DNA from: Microbacterium sp. SORGH_AS_0862
GTDB taxonomy: Bacteria > Actinomycetota > Actinomycetes > Actinomycetales > Microbacteriaceae
Assembly (NCBI RefSeq): GCF_030818795.1
Contig: NZ_JAUTAY010000001.1
Location: 1,178,001 to 1,242,000 of the forward strand
Reading direction: 5' to 3'
Length of the DNA: 64,000 nucleotides
Below the pieces are notes generated by a model that had not been told where the DNA came from, did not search any database, and saw nothing but the letters and a program-made list of their open reading frames with translations. The translations under genes were made by a program, and so were the position numbers. Positions 1 through 7,768 of this stretch are shown in pieces. How positions within the stretch are numbered: position 1 is the stretch's first letter; every line of letters begins with the position of its first letter.

Positions 1-736
1 TGCCGCCGTCGCCCTCGTCGACGATCACCTGGCCAGCGGCCCGCGCGGGTCGGGGGGCGATCGCGATCATGATCGAGCGCGCGACATCGGGGTCGTCCGC
101 GTCGATGCCGAGGTCGGCGAGCGACAGAGTCTCGATGGGCTTCTTCTTCGCCGCCATCACGCCCTTGAAGCCGGCCATCCGCGCCTCGGGCATCGCCTCG
201 GTGATCGAGATGACGGCAGGCAGTTCGGCACGGATGCGGCGCACGGCGCCGTCGCCGGGACGCTCGCCCTCGACGGCATCCTCGTCGAGCTCGACACGGG
301 CGAGGCCCGTCGCGGACGCCACACCCAGCCGCTCGGCGATCATGGCGGGGATCACCCCGCCCACGCCGTCGGTGGACTGGTTGCCTGCTATGACGAGGTC
401 GAAACCGGTCCGCGCGATGGCGGCGGCGAGCACCTGGGCCGTGAGCCCCAGGTCGGCGCCGCGGAGCGCTTCGTCGACGATCTGCACGGCCGAACCGGCA
501 CCGAGCGCGAGGGCCTTGCGCAGCGTGGGCGTCGCCTCTTCGGCAGCCATCATCATCGCGACGACCTCGGTACCCGGATGCGCGTCGGCGTACGAGAGCG
601 CGGCCTCGAGGGCGCGCTCTCCGATCTCGTCGATGACGCGGTCGCTGGCGGCGCGGTCGGCGAGTCCGGTCTCGAGATCCAGGACGCGGTCACCGTAGGT
701 GTCGGGGACTTCTTTGACCAGCACGACGATTCTCAT
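1..736 (-). CDS. etfB: Electron transfer flavoprotein beta subunit, C-terminus cut by window edge
   Basis: EtfB with EtfA accepts electrons from acyl-CoA and related dehydrogenases and hands them to ETF:quinone oxidoreductase. Reading from ATG at 736 the protein begins MRIVVLVKEVPDTYGDRV, the usual EtfB opening, and continues through an alpha/beta nucleotide-binding domain containing AGNQSTDGVGG, typical of the family. About 245 codons are open to the edge, close to the normal 250-265, so only a few C-terminal residues should be missing. AAGGAG lies 9 bases upstream. It is the last visible gene of a minus-strand run with an enoyl-CoA hydratase and thiolase; etfA would be expected beyond position 1 (inference). 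Confidence 0.93.
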   Translation of the reverse strand, partial: MRIVVLVKEVPDTYGDRVLDLETGLADRAASDRVIDEIGERALEAALSYADAHPGTEVVAMMMAAEEATPTLRKALALGAGSAVQIVDEALRGADLGLTAQVLAAAIARTGFDLVIAGNQSTDGVGGVIPAMIAERLGVASATGLARVELDEDAVEGERPGDGAVRRIRAELPAVISITEAMPEARMAGFKGVMAAKKKPIETLSLADLGIDADDPDVARSIMIAIAPRPARAAGQVIVDEGDGG

Positions 737-781
737 GGGGCGGTGCTCCTTCGACAGGACGAGTCTAGACGACACTCGGTG

Positions 782-1558
782 TCAGCGATGGCGGAACTGA
801 GGCGCACGCTTCTCCCGGAAGGCGGCCATCCCCTCCTTCTGGTCCTCGAGCGCGAAGAGCGTCGCGAAACTCTGCTTCTCGAACCGAAGCCCCTCCGCCA
901 GCGTCGTCTCCTGCGCCGCTCGCAGCGCCTCCTTCGCGGCGTAGACGACCGGCAGCGACTTCGACGCGATGGCTTCGGCGACCTCCATCGCCGCATCCCG
1001 CAGCTCGGAGGCGGGGACGACGCGCGAGACGAGTCCCGCTCGCTCGGCCTCCTCGGCCCCCATGCGGCGCCCGGTCAGCACGAGCTCCGCGGCCTTGTAC
1101 GCGCCGACCGCACGGGCGAGCCGCTGGGTGCCGCCGAGACCCGGGATGACGCCCAGCGCGATCTCGGGCTGACCGAACTGCGCGGTGTCGGCGGCCAGGA
1201 TGATGTCGCAGATCATGGCGAGCTCGCATCCGCCGCCGAGGGCGAACCCGGCGACCGCGGCGATCAGCGGCGTCCGGGCCCGCGTCACCTCTTCGAGGGC
1301 GGCGAACGGGTTGTCGACGAGCATGTCGCGCGCGGACTTGTCGGCCATCTGCTTGATGTCGGCGCCGGCGGCGAACGCGCGCTCGCTTCCGGTGAGCACG
1401 ATCGCCCCGACGCCCTCGTCGGCGTCGAAACCGGCGACGGCGGCGGCGAGCTCACCCACCAGGGTCGAGTTGAGGGCGTTCAGGGCTTCGGGACGATTCA
1501 GGGTGATCCACCCGACGCGACCGTGCTGCTCGACGAGGATCGTCTCGTAGGTGCTCAT
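782..1558 (-). CDS. Enoyl-CoA hydratase
   Basis: Crotonase-fold enzyme hydrating trans-2-enoyl-CoA in beta-oxidation. The 258-residue product starting MSTYETILVEQ has the family length. Both catalytic glutamates are visible: E112 in the GGGCELAM segment and E132 in the QPEIALGVIPGLGGTQRL segment, which matches active hydratases rather than isomerases. An in-frame extension upstream to 1612 carries no family sequence, so ATG 1558 is chosen. It lies between a thiolase and etfB on the same strand, so a fatty-acid or branched acyl-CoA oxidation role is likely; exact chain-length preference cannot be read from sequence. Confidence 0.93.
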   Translation of the reverse strand: MSTYETILVEQHGRVGWITLNRPEALNALNSTLVGELAAAVAGFDADEGVGAIVLTGSERAFAAGADIKQMADKSARDMLVDNPFAALEEVTRARTPLIAAVAGFALGGGCELAMICDIILAADTAQFGQPEIALGVIPGLGGTQRLARAVGAYKAAELVLTGRRMGAEEAERAGLVSRVVPASELRDAAMEVAEAIASKSLPVVYAAKEALRAAQETTLAEGLRFEKQSFATLFALEDQKEGMAAFREKRAPQFRHR

Positions 1559-1618
1559 CTGCCCATCGTGGCATGAGCGCACCCGCGTGCGGCAGGTCCG
1601 CTCACCGGGCAATTCCCC

Positions 1619-2797
1619 TCAGACCCGTTCGACGACCAGGGCGTTCGCCATGCCGCCGCCCTCGCACATCACCTGCAGCCCCCGGCGCCCGCCCGTGTGC
1701 TCCAGGTACGCCACGAGCGTGCCGAGCAGCCTCGTCCCGGACGATCCGAGCGCGTGCCCGAGCGCGATCGCGCCGCCCCAGGGGTTCAGACGCGCGGGGT
1801 CGGCGCCGATCTCGTCCAGCCAGGCGAGCGGCACCGAGGCGAACGCCTCGTTCACCTCGTACGCGTCCATGTCGTCGATCGTGAGCCCCGCACGATCCAG
1901 GATGCGGCGCGTCGCCGGGATCGGCGCGGTGAGCATCATGAGCGGGTCGTCGCCGACGACCGCGAACGACCGCAGGACGGCGCGCGGGCGCAGCCCGAGC
2001 TCCGCCGCGCGTTCGGCGCTCATGAGCAGCACCGCGGAGGCGCCGTCGGTCAGCGGCGACGACGATCCGGCGGTGACGCGCCACTCCAGCTCGGGGAAGC
2101 GGGACGCTGCGGCATCGGTGCGGAATGCGGGCGGCAGAGCCGCCAGCGCGTCCGCGGTCGTCTGCGCACGGATCGTCTCGTCGACCTCGACGAGGCCCGT
2201 CGGCGTCTCCACGGGCACGAGCTGCGATGCGAACAACCCCGCCGCGGCCGCCGCCGCGGCACGGCGGTGGGACTCGGCCGCATAAGCATCCAGCGCCTGG
2301 CGGGACAGGCCCCACTTCGCAGCGATGAGCTCGGCGGCGATGCCCTGCGAGACGAGGCCGTCGGGGTAGCGCTCGTGCAGCAGCGGCGAGACGGGCGACC
2401 CGGATGCGGCCGCCGAGCCGAGGGGCACGCGGCTCATCGACTCGACGCCCCCGGCGATCACGAGGTCGGCCGCCCCGGCCATGATCGCGTGCGCCGCCGA
2501 GTGGACGGCCTGCTGGCCTGAACCGCACTGACGATCGAACGTCGCGGCGGGCACCGTCTCGGCGAAGCCGGCCGCGAGCACGGCCTGGCGCGCGATGTTC
2601 GTGGACTGCTCGCCGACCTGACTGACGCAGCCGAGCAGCACGTCGTCCACGACGGCGTCCTGGAGGCCGTTGCGCTCGACGAGGGCGCGCAGCACACCGG
2701 CCGCGAGGTCAACGGGATGCACGCCGCTCAGCGCGCCCCCCGGTTTGCCCCGACCCGAGGGCGTGCGCACCGCATCGACCAGCACCGCCTCGCGCAT
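1619..2797 (-). CDS. Acetyl-CoA C-acyltransferase (thiolase)
   Basis: Thiolase cleaving 3-ketoacyl-CoA, or condensing acetyl-CoA. The 392-residue product begins MREAVLVDAVRTPSGRGKPG and has the nucleophilic cysteine C91 in DRQCGSGQQAVHSA, the C-terminal GHALGSSG histidine loop and the MCEGGGMANA cysteine loop, so the active site is complete. It starts 4 bases after the citrate synthase stop, suggesting co-transcription with the methylcitrate genes. Degradative (3-ketoacyl-CoA) thiolase is favoured by the neighbouring hydratase and ETF genes; a biosynthetic acetyl-CoA acetyltransferase is the alternative. Confidence 0.93.
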   Translation of the reverse strand: MREAVLVDAVRTPSGRGKPGGALSGVHPVDLAAGVLRALVERNGLQDAVVDDVLLGCVSQVGEQSTNIARQAVLAAGFAETVPAATFDRQCGSGQQAVHSAAHAIMAGAADLVIAGGVESMSRVPLGSAAASGSPVSPLLHERYPDGLVSQGIAAELIAAKWGLSRQALDAYAAESHRRAAAAAAAGLFASQLVPVETPTGLVEVDETIRAQTTADALAALPPAFRTDAAASRFPELEWRVTAGSSSPLTDGASAVLLMSAERAAELGLRPRAVLRSFAVVGDDPLMMLTAPIPATRRILDRAGLTIDDMDAYEVNEAFASVPLAWLDEIGADPARLNPWGGAIALGHALGSSGTRLLGTLVAYLEHTGGRRGLQVMCEGGGMANALVVERV

Positions 2798-2801
2798 CGG
2801 C

Positions 2802-3992
2802 TCAGCCCTTCTCTTCGGGCCGCTCGCTGACATGCTCTGCCGCCTCGTCGGGGACGTACCCGGCGACGTGCCGTTCGTCGTGGCCGTTGTAGGCCGAGAG
2901 CGGGCGAATGAGGGCGTTGCGGCTGTACTGCTCCATGATGTGCGCCGTCCAGCCGACCACACGCGCGGCGACGAACAGCGGAGTGAAGGTGACCGTGTCG
3001 AACCCGATGAGGTTGTAGGCGGGCCCCGACGGATAGTCGAGGTTGGGGTAGATGCCCTTGCGCGCCACGAACTCGCTCTCGAGCGCGTCGTAGAGCCGAG
3101 CCACGTCAGGGCGGTCGTAGTGGGCGACGAGATCGTCGAGCGCCGCCTTCATGGTGGGCACGCGGGAGTCGCCGCGCTTGTAGACGCGGTGGCCGAAGCC
3201 CATGATCTTGCGCTTGTTCGCGAGTGCGTCGTCGAGCCAGGCCGTGACGTTCTCCGCGTCGCCGATCTCATCGAAGATGTGCAGGACCGCCTCGTTCGCG
3301 CCGCCGTGCAGCGGACCCTTCAGCGCGCCGACCGCGCCGACGACGGCGGAATGCAGATCGCTGAGAGTGGAGGCGATGACCCGCCCGGTGAAGGTGGAGG
3401 CGTTGAACGAGTGCTCGGCGTACAGGATCATCGATCGGTTGAAGGCGTCGACGACGACCGCATCCGCCTCTTCACCGAAGGTCATCCAGAGGAAGTTCGC
3501 GGCATAGTCCAGATCGTCGCGCGGCGGGATCGGGAGCTGACCGCGGCGGCGGCGCTGACCGTAGGCGACGATCGCCGGCAGCGCGGCGAACAGCCGGAGG
3601 CTCCGCGCGAGATTCTCCTCCGGAGTCCCGACGGCGTCGAGCACCGACCCGACGCCGGCGAGATCCGCGGCGCCGAGCACGCTCAGCGCGGTGCGCACCT
3701 CGTCCATGGGATGCGCGTCGAGCGGCACGAGTTCGATCGCCGACTGCACGGCCGCCGTGAGCGGCCGGTGCTCCCGCTCGACACGGCGGAGCTCGGCGAG
3801 CTGCTCGTCGCTCGGCAGTTCGCCGTGCCAGAGCAGATACGCCACGGCCTCGACCGGCTGCGTGGCGGCGAGCTCCTGCACGGGATAGCCCCGGTAGAGC
3901 AGCGAGTTGGTCTCCGGGTTGACCTTGGAGATGGCGGTCTCGTCGGCGACGACCCCCGCCAGCCCCTTCCGGATCTGGTCCTGCTCGGTCAT
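2802..3992 (-). CDS. prpC: 2-methylcitrate synthase / citrate synthase
   Basis: Condenses propionyl-CoA with oxaloacetate to 2-methylcitrate, the first step of the methylcitrate cycle. The 396-residue product shows the citrate synthase signature GPLHGGANEAVL and the GFGHRVYKRGD histidine motif, plus the downstream DYPSGPAYNLIG segment with the catalytic aspartate. The ATG at 3992 follows AAGGAG by a good distance and excludes an unrelated 10-residue extension. The short type-II-like form and its place directly after prpD and prpB make PrpC the best call; citrate synthase side activity is common in this family. Confidence 0.92.
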   Translation of the reverse strand: MTEQDQIRKGLAGVVADETAISKVNPETNSLLYRGYPVQELAATQPVEAVAYLLWHGELPSDEQLAELRRVEREHRPLTAAVQSAIELVPLDAHPMDEVRTALSVLGAADLAGVGSVLDAVGTPEENLARSLRLFAALPAIVAYGQRRRRGQLPIPPRDDLDYAANFLWMTFGEEADAVVVDAFNRSMILYAEHSFNASTFTGRVIASTLSDLHSAVVGAVGALKGPLHGGANEAVLHIFDEIGDAENVTAWLDDALANKRKIMGFGHRVYKRGDSRVPTMKAALDDLVAHYDRPDVARLYDALESEFVARKGIYPNLDYPSGPAYNLIGFDTVTFTPLFVAARVVGWTAHIMEQYSRNALIRPLSAYNGHDERHVAGYVPDEAAEHVSERPEEKG

Positions 3993-4018
3993 GTCACTCC
4001 TTCGTGCTGGGCCGCGCG

Positions 4019-4915
4019 TCACGGACGCGTGTAGGTGAAGATGCTGCCGTCGAAGCTGTTGTACTGCTCGTAGTCGATCAGGTCGTACAGCTCGGCGCGA
4101 TGCTGCATGTCGCCGACCCTGTCACGCAGATGACCCTTGTCGACGAGGTCGTCCAGTGCGCGCTCGGCGGCGCCCATCGCGATGCGCAGCAGCGAGACCG
4201 GCCAGATCACGATGTTGACCCCCACGTCGCGCAGCTGGTCGACCGAGAAGAGCTCGCTCTTGCCGAACTCGGTCATGTTGGCGAGGATCGGCACGTCGAC
4301 GGCCCTGCGCATCGCCTCGAACTCGTCGAGGGTCGCCAGCGCCTCCGGGAAGATCGCGTCCGCGCCCGCATCCACCAGCGCCTTGGCGCGGTCGATCGCC
4401 GCATCCAGCCCCTCGATCGCGCGGATGTCGGTGCGCGCCATCACGAGGAAGTCGGGGTCGCGGCGCGCGTCGACGGCGGCGCGGATGCGGCGCAGAGCCG
4501 TCTGCTCGTCCACGACGGCCTTGCCGTCGAGGTGCCCGCAGCGCTTCGGGTTGATCTGGTCCTCGATGTGGGCGCCGGCGACACCGGCGTCCTCGAGCAT
4601 CTGGATGGTGCGCGCGACGTTCATGGGCTCGCCGAAGCCGGTATCGGCGTCGATGAGCGCCGGGAGCTCGGTCGTCCGGGCGATCTGGGCTCCGCGTCCG
4701 GCGACCTCGGTCAGAGTCGTCAGTCCGATGTCGGGGAGTCCGAGATCGGCCGACAGCACCGCGCCCGAGATGTAGACGCCCTCGAATCCCTTGCGCTCGA
4801 TCAGACGCGCGGACAGCGGATTGAAGGCACCGGGCAGCCGCATCAACTCACCCGAGGCGAGCCCGGCGCGGAACGCGCGACGCTTCTCGGATGCGGACGC
4901 CGTCGACCCGAGCAT
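4019..4915 (-). CDS. prpB: Methylisocitrate lyase
   Basis: Splits 2-methylisocitrate into pyruvate and succinate, the last step of the methylcitrate cycle. The 298-residue product belongs to the isocitrate lyase/PEP mutase superfamily, with the active-site KRCGHLDGK motif and the metal-binding DADTGFGEP segment typical of PrpB. The start codon at 4915 shares one base with the prpD stop (TGATG), a strong sign of translational coupling; prpC follows after 26 bases. Confidence 0.95.
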   Translation of the reverse strand: MLGSTASASEKRRAFRAGLASGELMRLPGAFNPLSARLIERKGFEGVYISGAVLSADLGLPDIGLTTLTEVAGRGAQIARTTELPALIDADTGFGEPMNVARTIQMLEDAGVAGAHIEDQINPKRCGHLDGKAVVDEQTALRRIRAAVDARRDPDFLVMARTDIRAIEGLDAAIDRAKALVDAGADAIFPEALATLDEFEAMRRAVDVPILANMTEFGKSELFSVDQLRDVGVNIVIWPVSLLRIAMGAAERALDDLVDKGHLRDRVGDMQHRAELYDLIDYEQYNSFDGSIFTYTRP

Positions 4916-6438
4916 CAGAACAGCCCCTTCGGCGCCGGCTGGGAGAGCAGCAGCCCCGGCTTCGCGACGATCGAGAGCTGACGCACCTCGTCGGCGGTCA
5001 GCTCCGGCAGGCGCTGCACGAGCTCGAGGAACCGCTCGATCTCGGTCTCCTCGAGCACGGGCTCCGCCAGCAGTCGGAACTTGCGGATGTAGTCCTCGCG
5101 GACGAACGGTCGGGCCCCGAGCGGATGCGCGTCGGCGACCGCGATCTCGTCCTCGATGACCGACCCGTCGGTGAGGGTGATCACCACGCGCCCGCCGAAC
5201 GCCTTCTCGGCGGGGTCCTCGGAGTGATAGCGACGGGTCCACTCGGCGTCCTCCGCCGTGGTGACCTTGTTCCACAGCTCGACGGTGTCCGCGCGCGCCG
5301 CGCGCTCGGGCGCGTAGGAGTCGACGTGGTGCCAGGTTCCGTCCTGCAGCGCGACCGCGAAGATGTACGGGATCGAGTGGTCAAGCGTCTCGCGGGACGC
5401 GGTCGGGTCGTACTTCTGCGGGTCGTTCGCTCCGGAGCCGATCACGTAGTGCGTGTGGTGGCTCGTGTGCAGCACGATCGAGGCGATGTTCGCGGGATCG
5501 CGCAGCTCGGGCCGTTCGGTGCCGAGCTTGCGGGCGAGGTCGATCCACGCCTGCGCCTGATACTCGGCGGAGTGCTCCTTGGTGTACGAGTCCAGGATCG
5601 CCCGCTTGGGTTCGCCCGCGGCGGGAAGCGGCACGTCGTAGGAGGCGTCCTTGCCGTCCAGTAGCCAGGCCACGACGCCGTCCTCGCCCTCGTAGATCGG
5701 CGAGGGGGACGTCTCGCCGCGCATCGCACGATCGACGGCCTCGACCGCCATCTTGCCGGCGAACGCGGGGGCGTGGGCCTTCCAGGTGGAGATCTCACCC
5801 TTGCGGGACTGACGGGTCGCGGTGGTCGTGTGCAGCGCCTGCCCGACGGCCTGGGAGATCGTCTCGGTGTCCAGTCCCAGCAGAGTGCCGATGCCGGCGG
5901 CGGCCGAGGGACCGAGGTGCGCGACGTGGTCGATCTTGTGCTTGTGCAGGCTGATCGCCCGCACGAGGTCGATCTGGATCTCGTAACCGGTCGCGATGCC
6001 CCGCACGAGCGCGTTCCCGTCGGCGCCGACGTGCTGCGCGACGGCGAGGATCGGCGGGATGTTGTCGCCCGGGTGAGAGTAGTCCGCGGCGAGGAACGTG
6101 TCGTGATAGTCGAGCTCGCGCACAGCGACGCCGTTGGCCCACGCCGCCCACTCGGGAGAGGTGCGGCGCTCGAGCGCGCATCCGAACACCGTCGCACCGG
6201 CGCCGCCGACCGAGACGGCGTGATCGAGCGCCTGCTGGCGTGCGGCGACGACGGGACGCCGGGTGAGGGATGCGGCGGCGACCGCCGCGTTGTCGATGAG
6301 CCGGTTGACGATCATGTCGACCACCTCCGGCTCGACCGCCACGGGGTCGGTGGCGACCTCGGCGATGTGCCAGGCCAGCTGGCCCTCGCGGGCGAGCTTC
6401 TCTTCGCTCGTGTGGACACGGAGGTGGTGCGTGATCAT
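4915..6438 (-). CDS. prpD: 2-methylcitrate dehydratase, MmgE/PrpD family
   Basis: Dehydrates 2-methylcitrate to 2-methyl-cis-aconitate. The 507-residue product starting [19 protein letters not shown] has the length and overall pattern of bacterial PrpD (MmgE/PrpD fold), including the segment [20 protein letters not shown] near residue 110 that is characteristic of the family. The ATG at 6438 overlaps the stop of the upstream GntR gene in an ATGA, and its own stop overlaps prpB, so regulator and enzymes form one transcription unit. Confidence 0.95.
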   Translation of the reverse strand: MITHHLRVHTSEEKLAREGQLAWHIAEVATDPVAVEPEVVDMIVNRLIDNAAVAAASLTRRPVVAARQQALDHAVSVGGAGATVFGCALERRTSPEWAAWANGVAVRELDYHDTFLAADYSHPGDNIPPILAVAQHVGADGNALVRGIATGYEIQIDLVRAISLHKHKIDHVAHLGPSAAAGIGTLLGLDTETISQAVGQALHTTTATRQSRKGEISTWKAHAPAFAGKMAVEAVDRAMRGETSPSPIYEGEDGVVAWLLDGKDASYDVPLPAAGEPKRAILDSYTKEHSAEYQAQAWIDLARKLGTERPELRDPANIASIVLHTSHHTHYVIGSGANDPQKYDPTASRETLDHSIPYIFAVALQDGTWHHVDSYAPERAARADTVELWNKVTTAEDAEWTRRYHSEDPAEKAFGGRVVITLTDGSVIEDEIAVADAHPLGARPFVREDYIRKFRLLAEPVLEETEIERFLELVQRLPELTADEVRQLSIVAKPGLLLSQPAPKGLF

Positions 6439-7116
6439 GCTGCTCCCGGGGTGGATCGTGCGACGCGGGGGGCGTCGGATGCGTCGGCGAGCGACGCGAG
6501 GATGGCGGTCAGGGCGTGGTGCAGGTGCACGTGGGTGGCGTGGGCGGCGAGTTCGGCGTCGCCGTCGGCGATCGCGCGTGCGATGAGGCGGTGCTCGGCG
6601 GCGGAGGCGGCGAGGCGCGCGGGGTTGTCACGTGCGAGCCGGCGCACCCGGACCAGGTGGGTGCGCACGGTCCGAAGTGCGGCGATCAGGTAGTCGTTGC
6701 CGACGGCGGCATCCAGCGCCTGGTCGAACTGCGCGATCGTGGCGTAGTAGGCGTCCGCATCCGCCTGGGGATCCTCCGCCGACCAGCGTGCGGCGAGCGC
6801 GGCGAACGGCTCCCCCGGAACCCCGCCTGCCACGCGTTCCGCGGCGATACGGGCGGCGGACTCCTCGAGCGCGCGGCGCACCGCGAAGAGGGCGCGGATG
6901 TCGTCGGCGTCGATGTCGGTCACGACGGTGACGCGCGGCGAGGCCTGCGCGACGAGACCGTCGGCGGCGAGGCGTCCGATGGCCTCCCGCAGCGGGGTGC
7001 GGCTCACGCCGAGCCGGCGCGCCTGCTCGACCTCGCCCAGCACGGGTTCCCGGCGCCAGCTCACCGGACTGGATCTGCTCGAGGAGTGTGCGGTAGGCAC
7101 GGTCGCTCGCCCGCAT
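6435..7116 (-). pseudogene. GntR-family (FCD) regulator of the prp operon, single-base frameshift
   Basis: The N-terminal half of the winged-helix domain (MRASDRAYRTLLEQIQSGEL) is read from ATG 7116 and the rest (GVSRTPLREAIGRLAADGLV, then a helical FCD ligand domain with an EHRLIARAI motif) is read in another frame. Removing one G from the GGG at 7044-7046 (one C of ACCCG on the coding strand) joins them as GELAPGTVLGEVEQARRLG, exactly a GntR pattern of about 226 residues. So the gene is either mutated here or the base is a sequencing error. Its stop overlaps prpD, hence a probable propionate-responsive local regulator. No other lesion is seen, which favours a recent change or an assembly error. 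Confidence 0.8.
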
Positions 7117-7152
7117 CCCGCCTCCTTCGATACCGCCCGATGAACTCGCACA

Positions 7153-7220
7153 GTGTATGCACAATGCGAGCCCTGGCACCAGTCACTAACGCTTTCCGCG
7201 CTTTGGGTATACACAACGCG
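7153..7220. promoter_or_regulatory. Candidate GntR operator pair upstream of the prp operon
   Basis: Two related 16-base sites, at 7153-7168 (GTGTATGCACAATGCG) and 7205-7220 (GGGTATACACAACGCG), match at 13 of 16 positions and are 52 bases apart, about five helical turns. The GTATAC-centred core resembles the imperfect palindromes bound by FadR-type GntR proteins. They sit in the 114-base gap between the regulator start and the NUDIX gene end, and the first overlaps a possible minus-strand TACACT -10 box. Operator function is inferred from position and repetition only. Confidence 0.4.
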
Positions 7221-7230
7221 TGCGGAGCGT

Positions 7231-7695
7231 TCAGCCGTCCAGGTGCGGCGCGAGGGCGTCGAGCACGGGGCGCTGCGCGGCCACCAGCAGGTCACGTGCA
7301 TCGTCGACCCGCACCCATTCGGCACGGTCCACCTCGGGAAACGACTCCATGCGCCCCGAATGGGGCGGCCACTCGAGCGAGAACTCGCCGAACCGCATCC
7401 CGACCAGGGCGAAACCGTCGGCGTCGAGCGCGAACACCCGGAGGCGCTTGCCGGACGAGTAGCGGAACTCGCCGAGTTCCACCCGCTCGCCGGCGGGCGG
7501 AGTGAGCCCCAGCTCCTCCTGGAACTCCCGCTCCGCGGCGGCGAGCGGATCTTCGGATGCGGGGTCGTACTCCCCCTTCGGGATCGACCACGCTCCCGCC
7601 TGCTTGCGCTGCCAGAACGGCCCGCCCATGTGCGCGATGAGGACCTCGGCGGTGTCGGGCCGGAAGAGGAGGAGCCCCGCGCTGTACGCGGTCAT
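7231..7695 (-). CDS. NUDIX hydrolase
   Basis: Small 154-residue pyrophosphohydrolase of the NUDIX superfamily. The Nudix box is complete: G, five residues, E, seven residues, then REFQEELGL, beginning at GEYDPASEDPL. The N-terminus MTAYSAGLLLFRPD and the KQAGAWSIPKGE segment resemble the small NUDIX proteins that hydrolyse diadenosine polyphosphates or damaged nucleotides, but the substrate cannot be told from sequence. ATG 7695 is chosen because the 65 upstream codons are low-complexity and non-homologous. It is a separate unit between ubiB-like and prp genes. Confidence 0.88.
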   Translation of the reverse strand: MTAYSAGLLLFRPDTAEVLIAHMGGPFWQRKQAGAWSIPKGEYDPASEDPLAAAEREFQEELGLTPPAGERVELGEFRYSSGKRLRVFALDADGFALVGMRFGEFSLEWPPHSGRMESFPEVDRAEWVRVDDARDLLVAAQRPVLDALAPHLDG

Positions 7696-7768
7696 GGCCG
7701 CATCCCGTCGCTTCTTCGCCGCACCCGTCCACGCTAGCCGGGTCTGAGACGATGAGGGTCGCCCGGGC

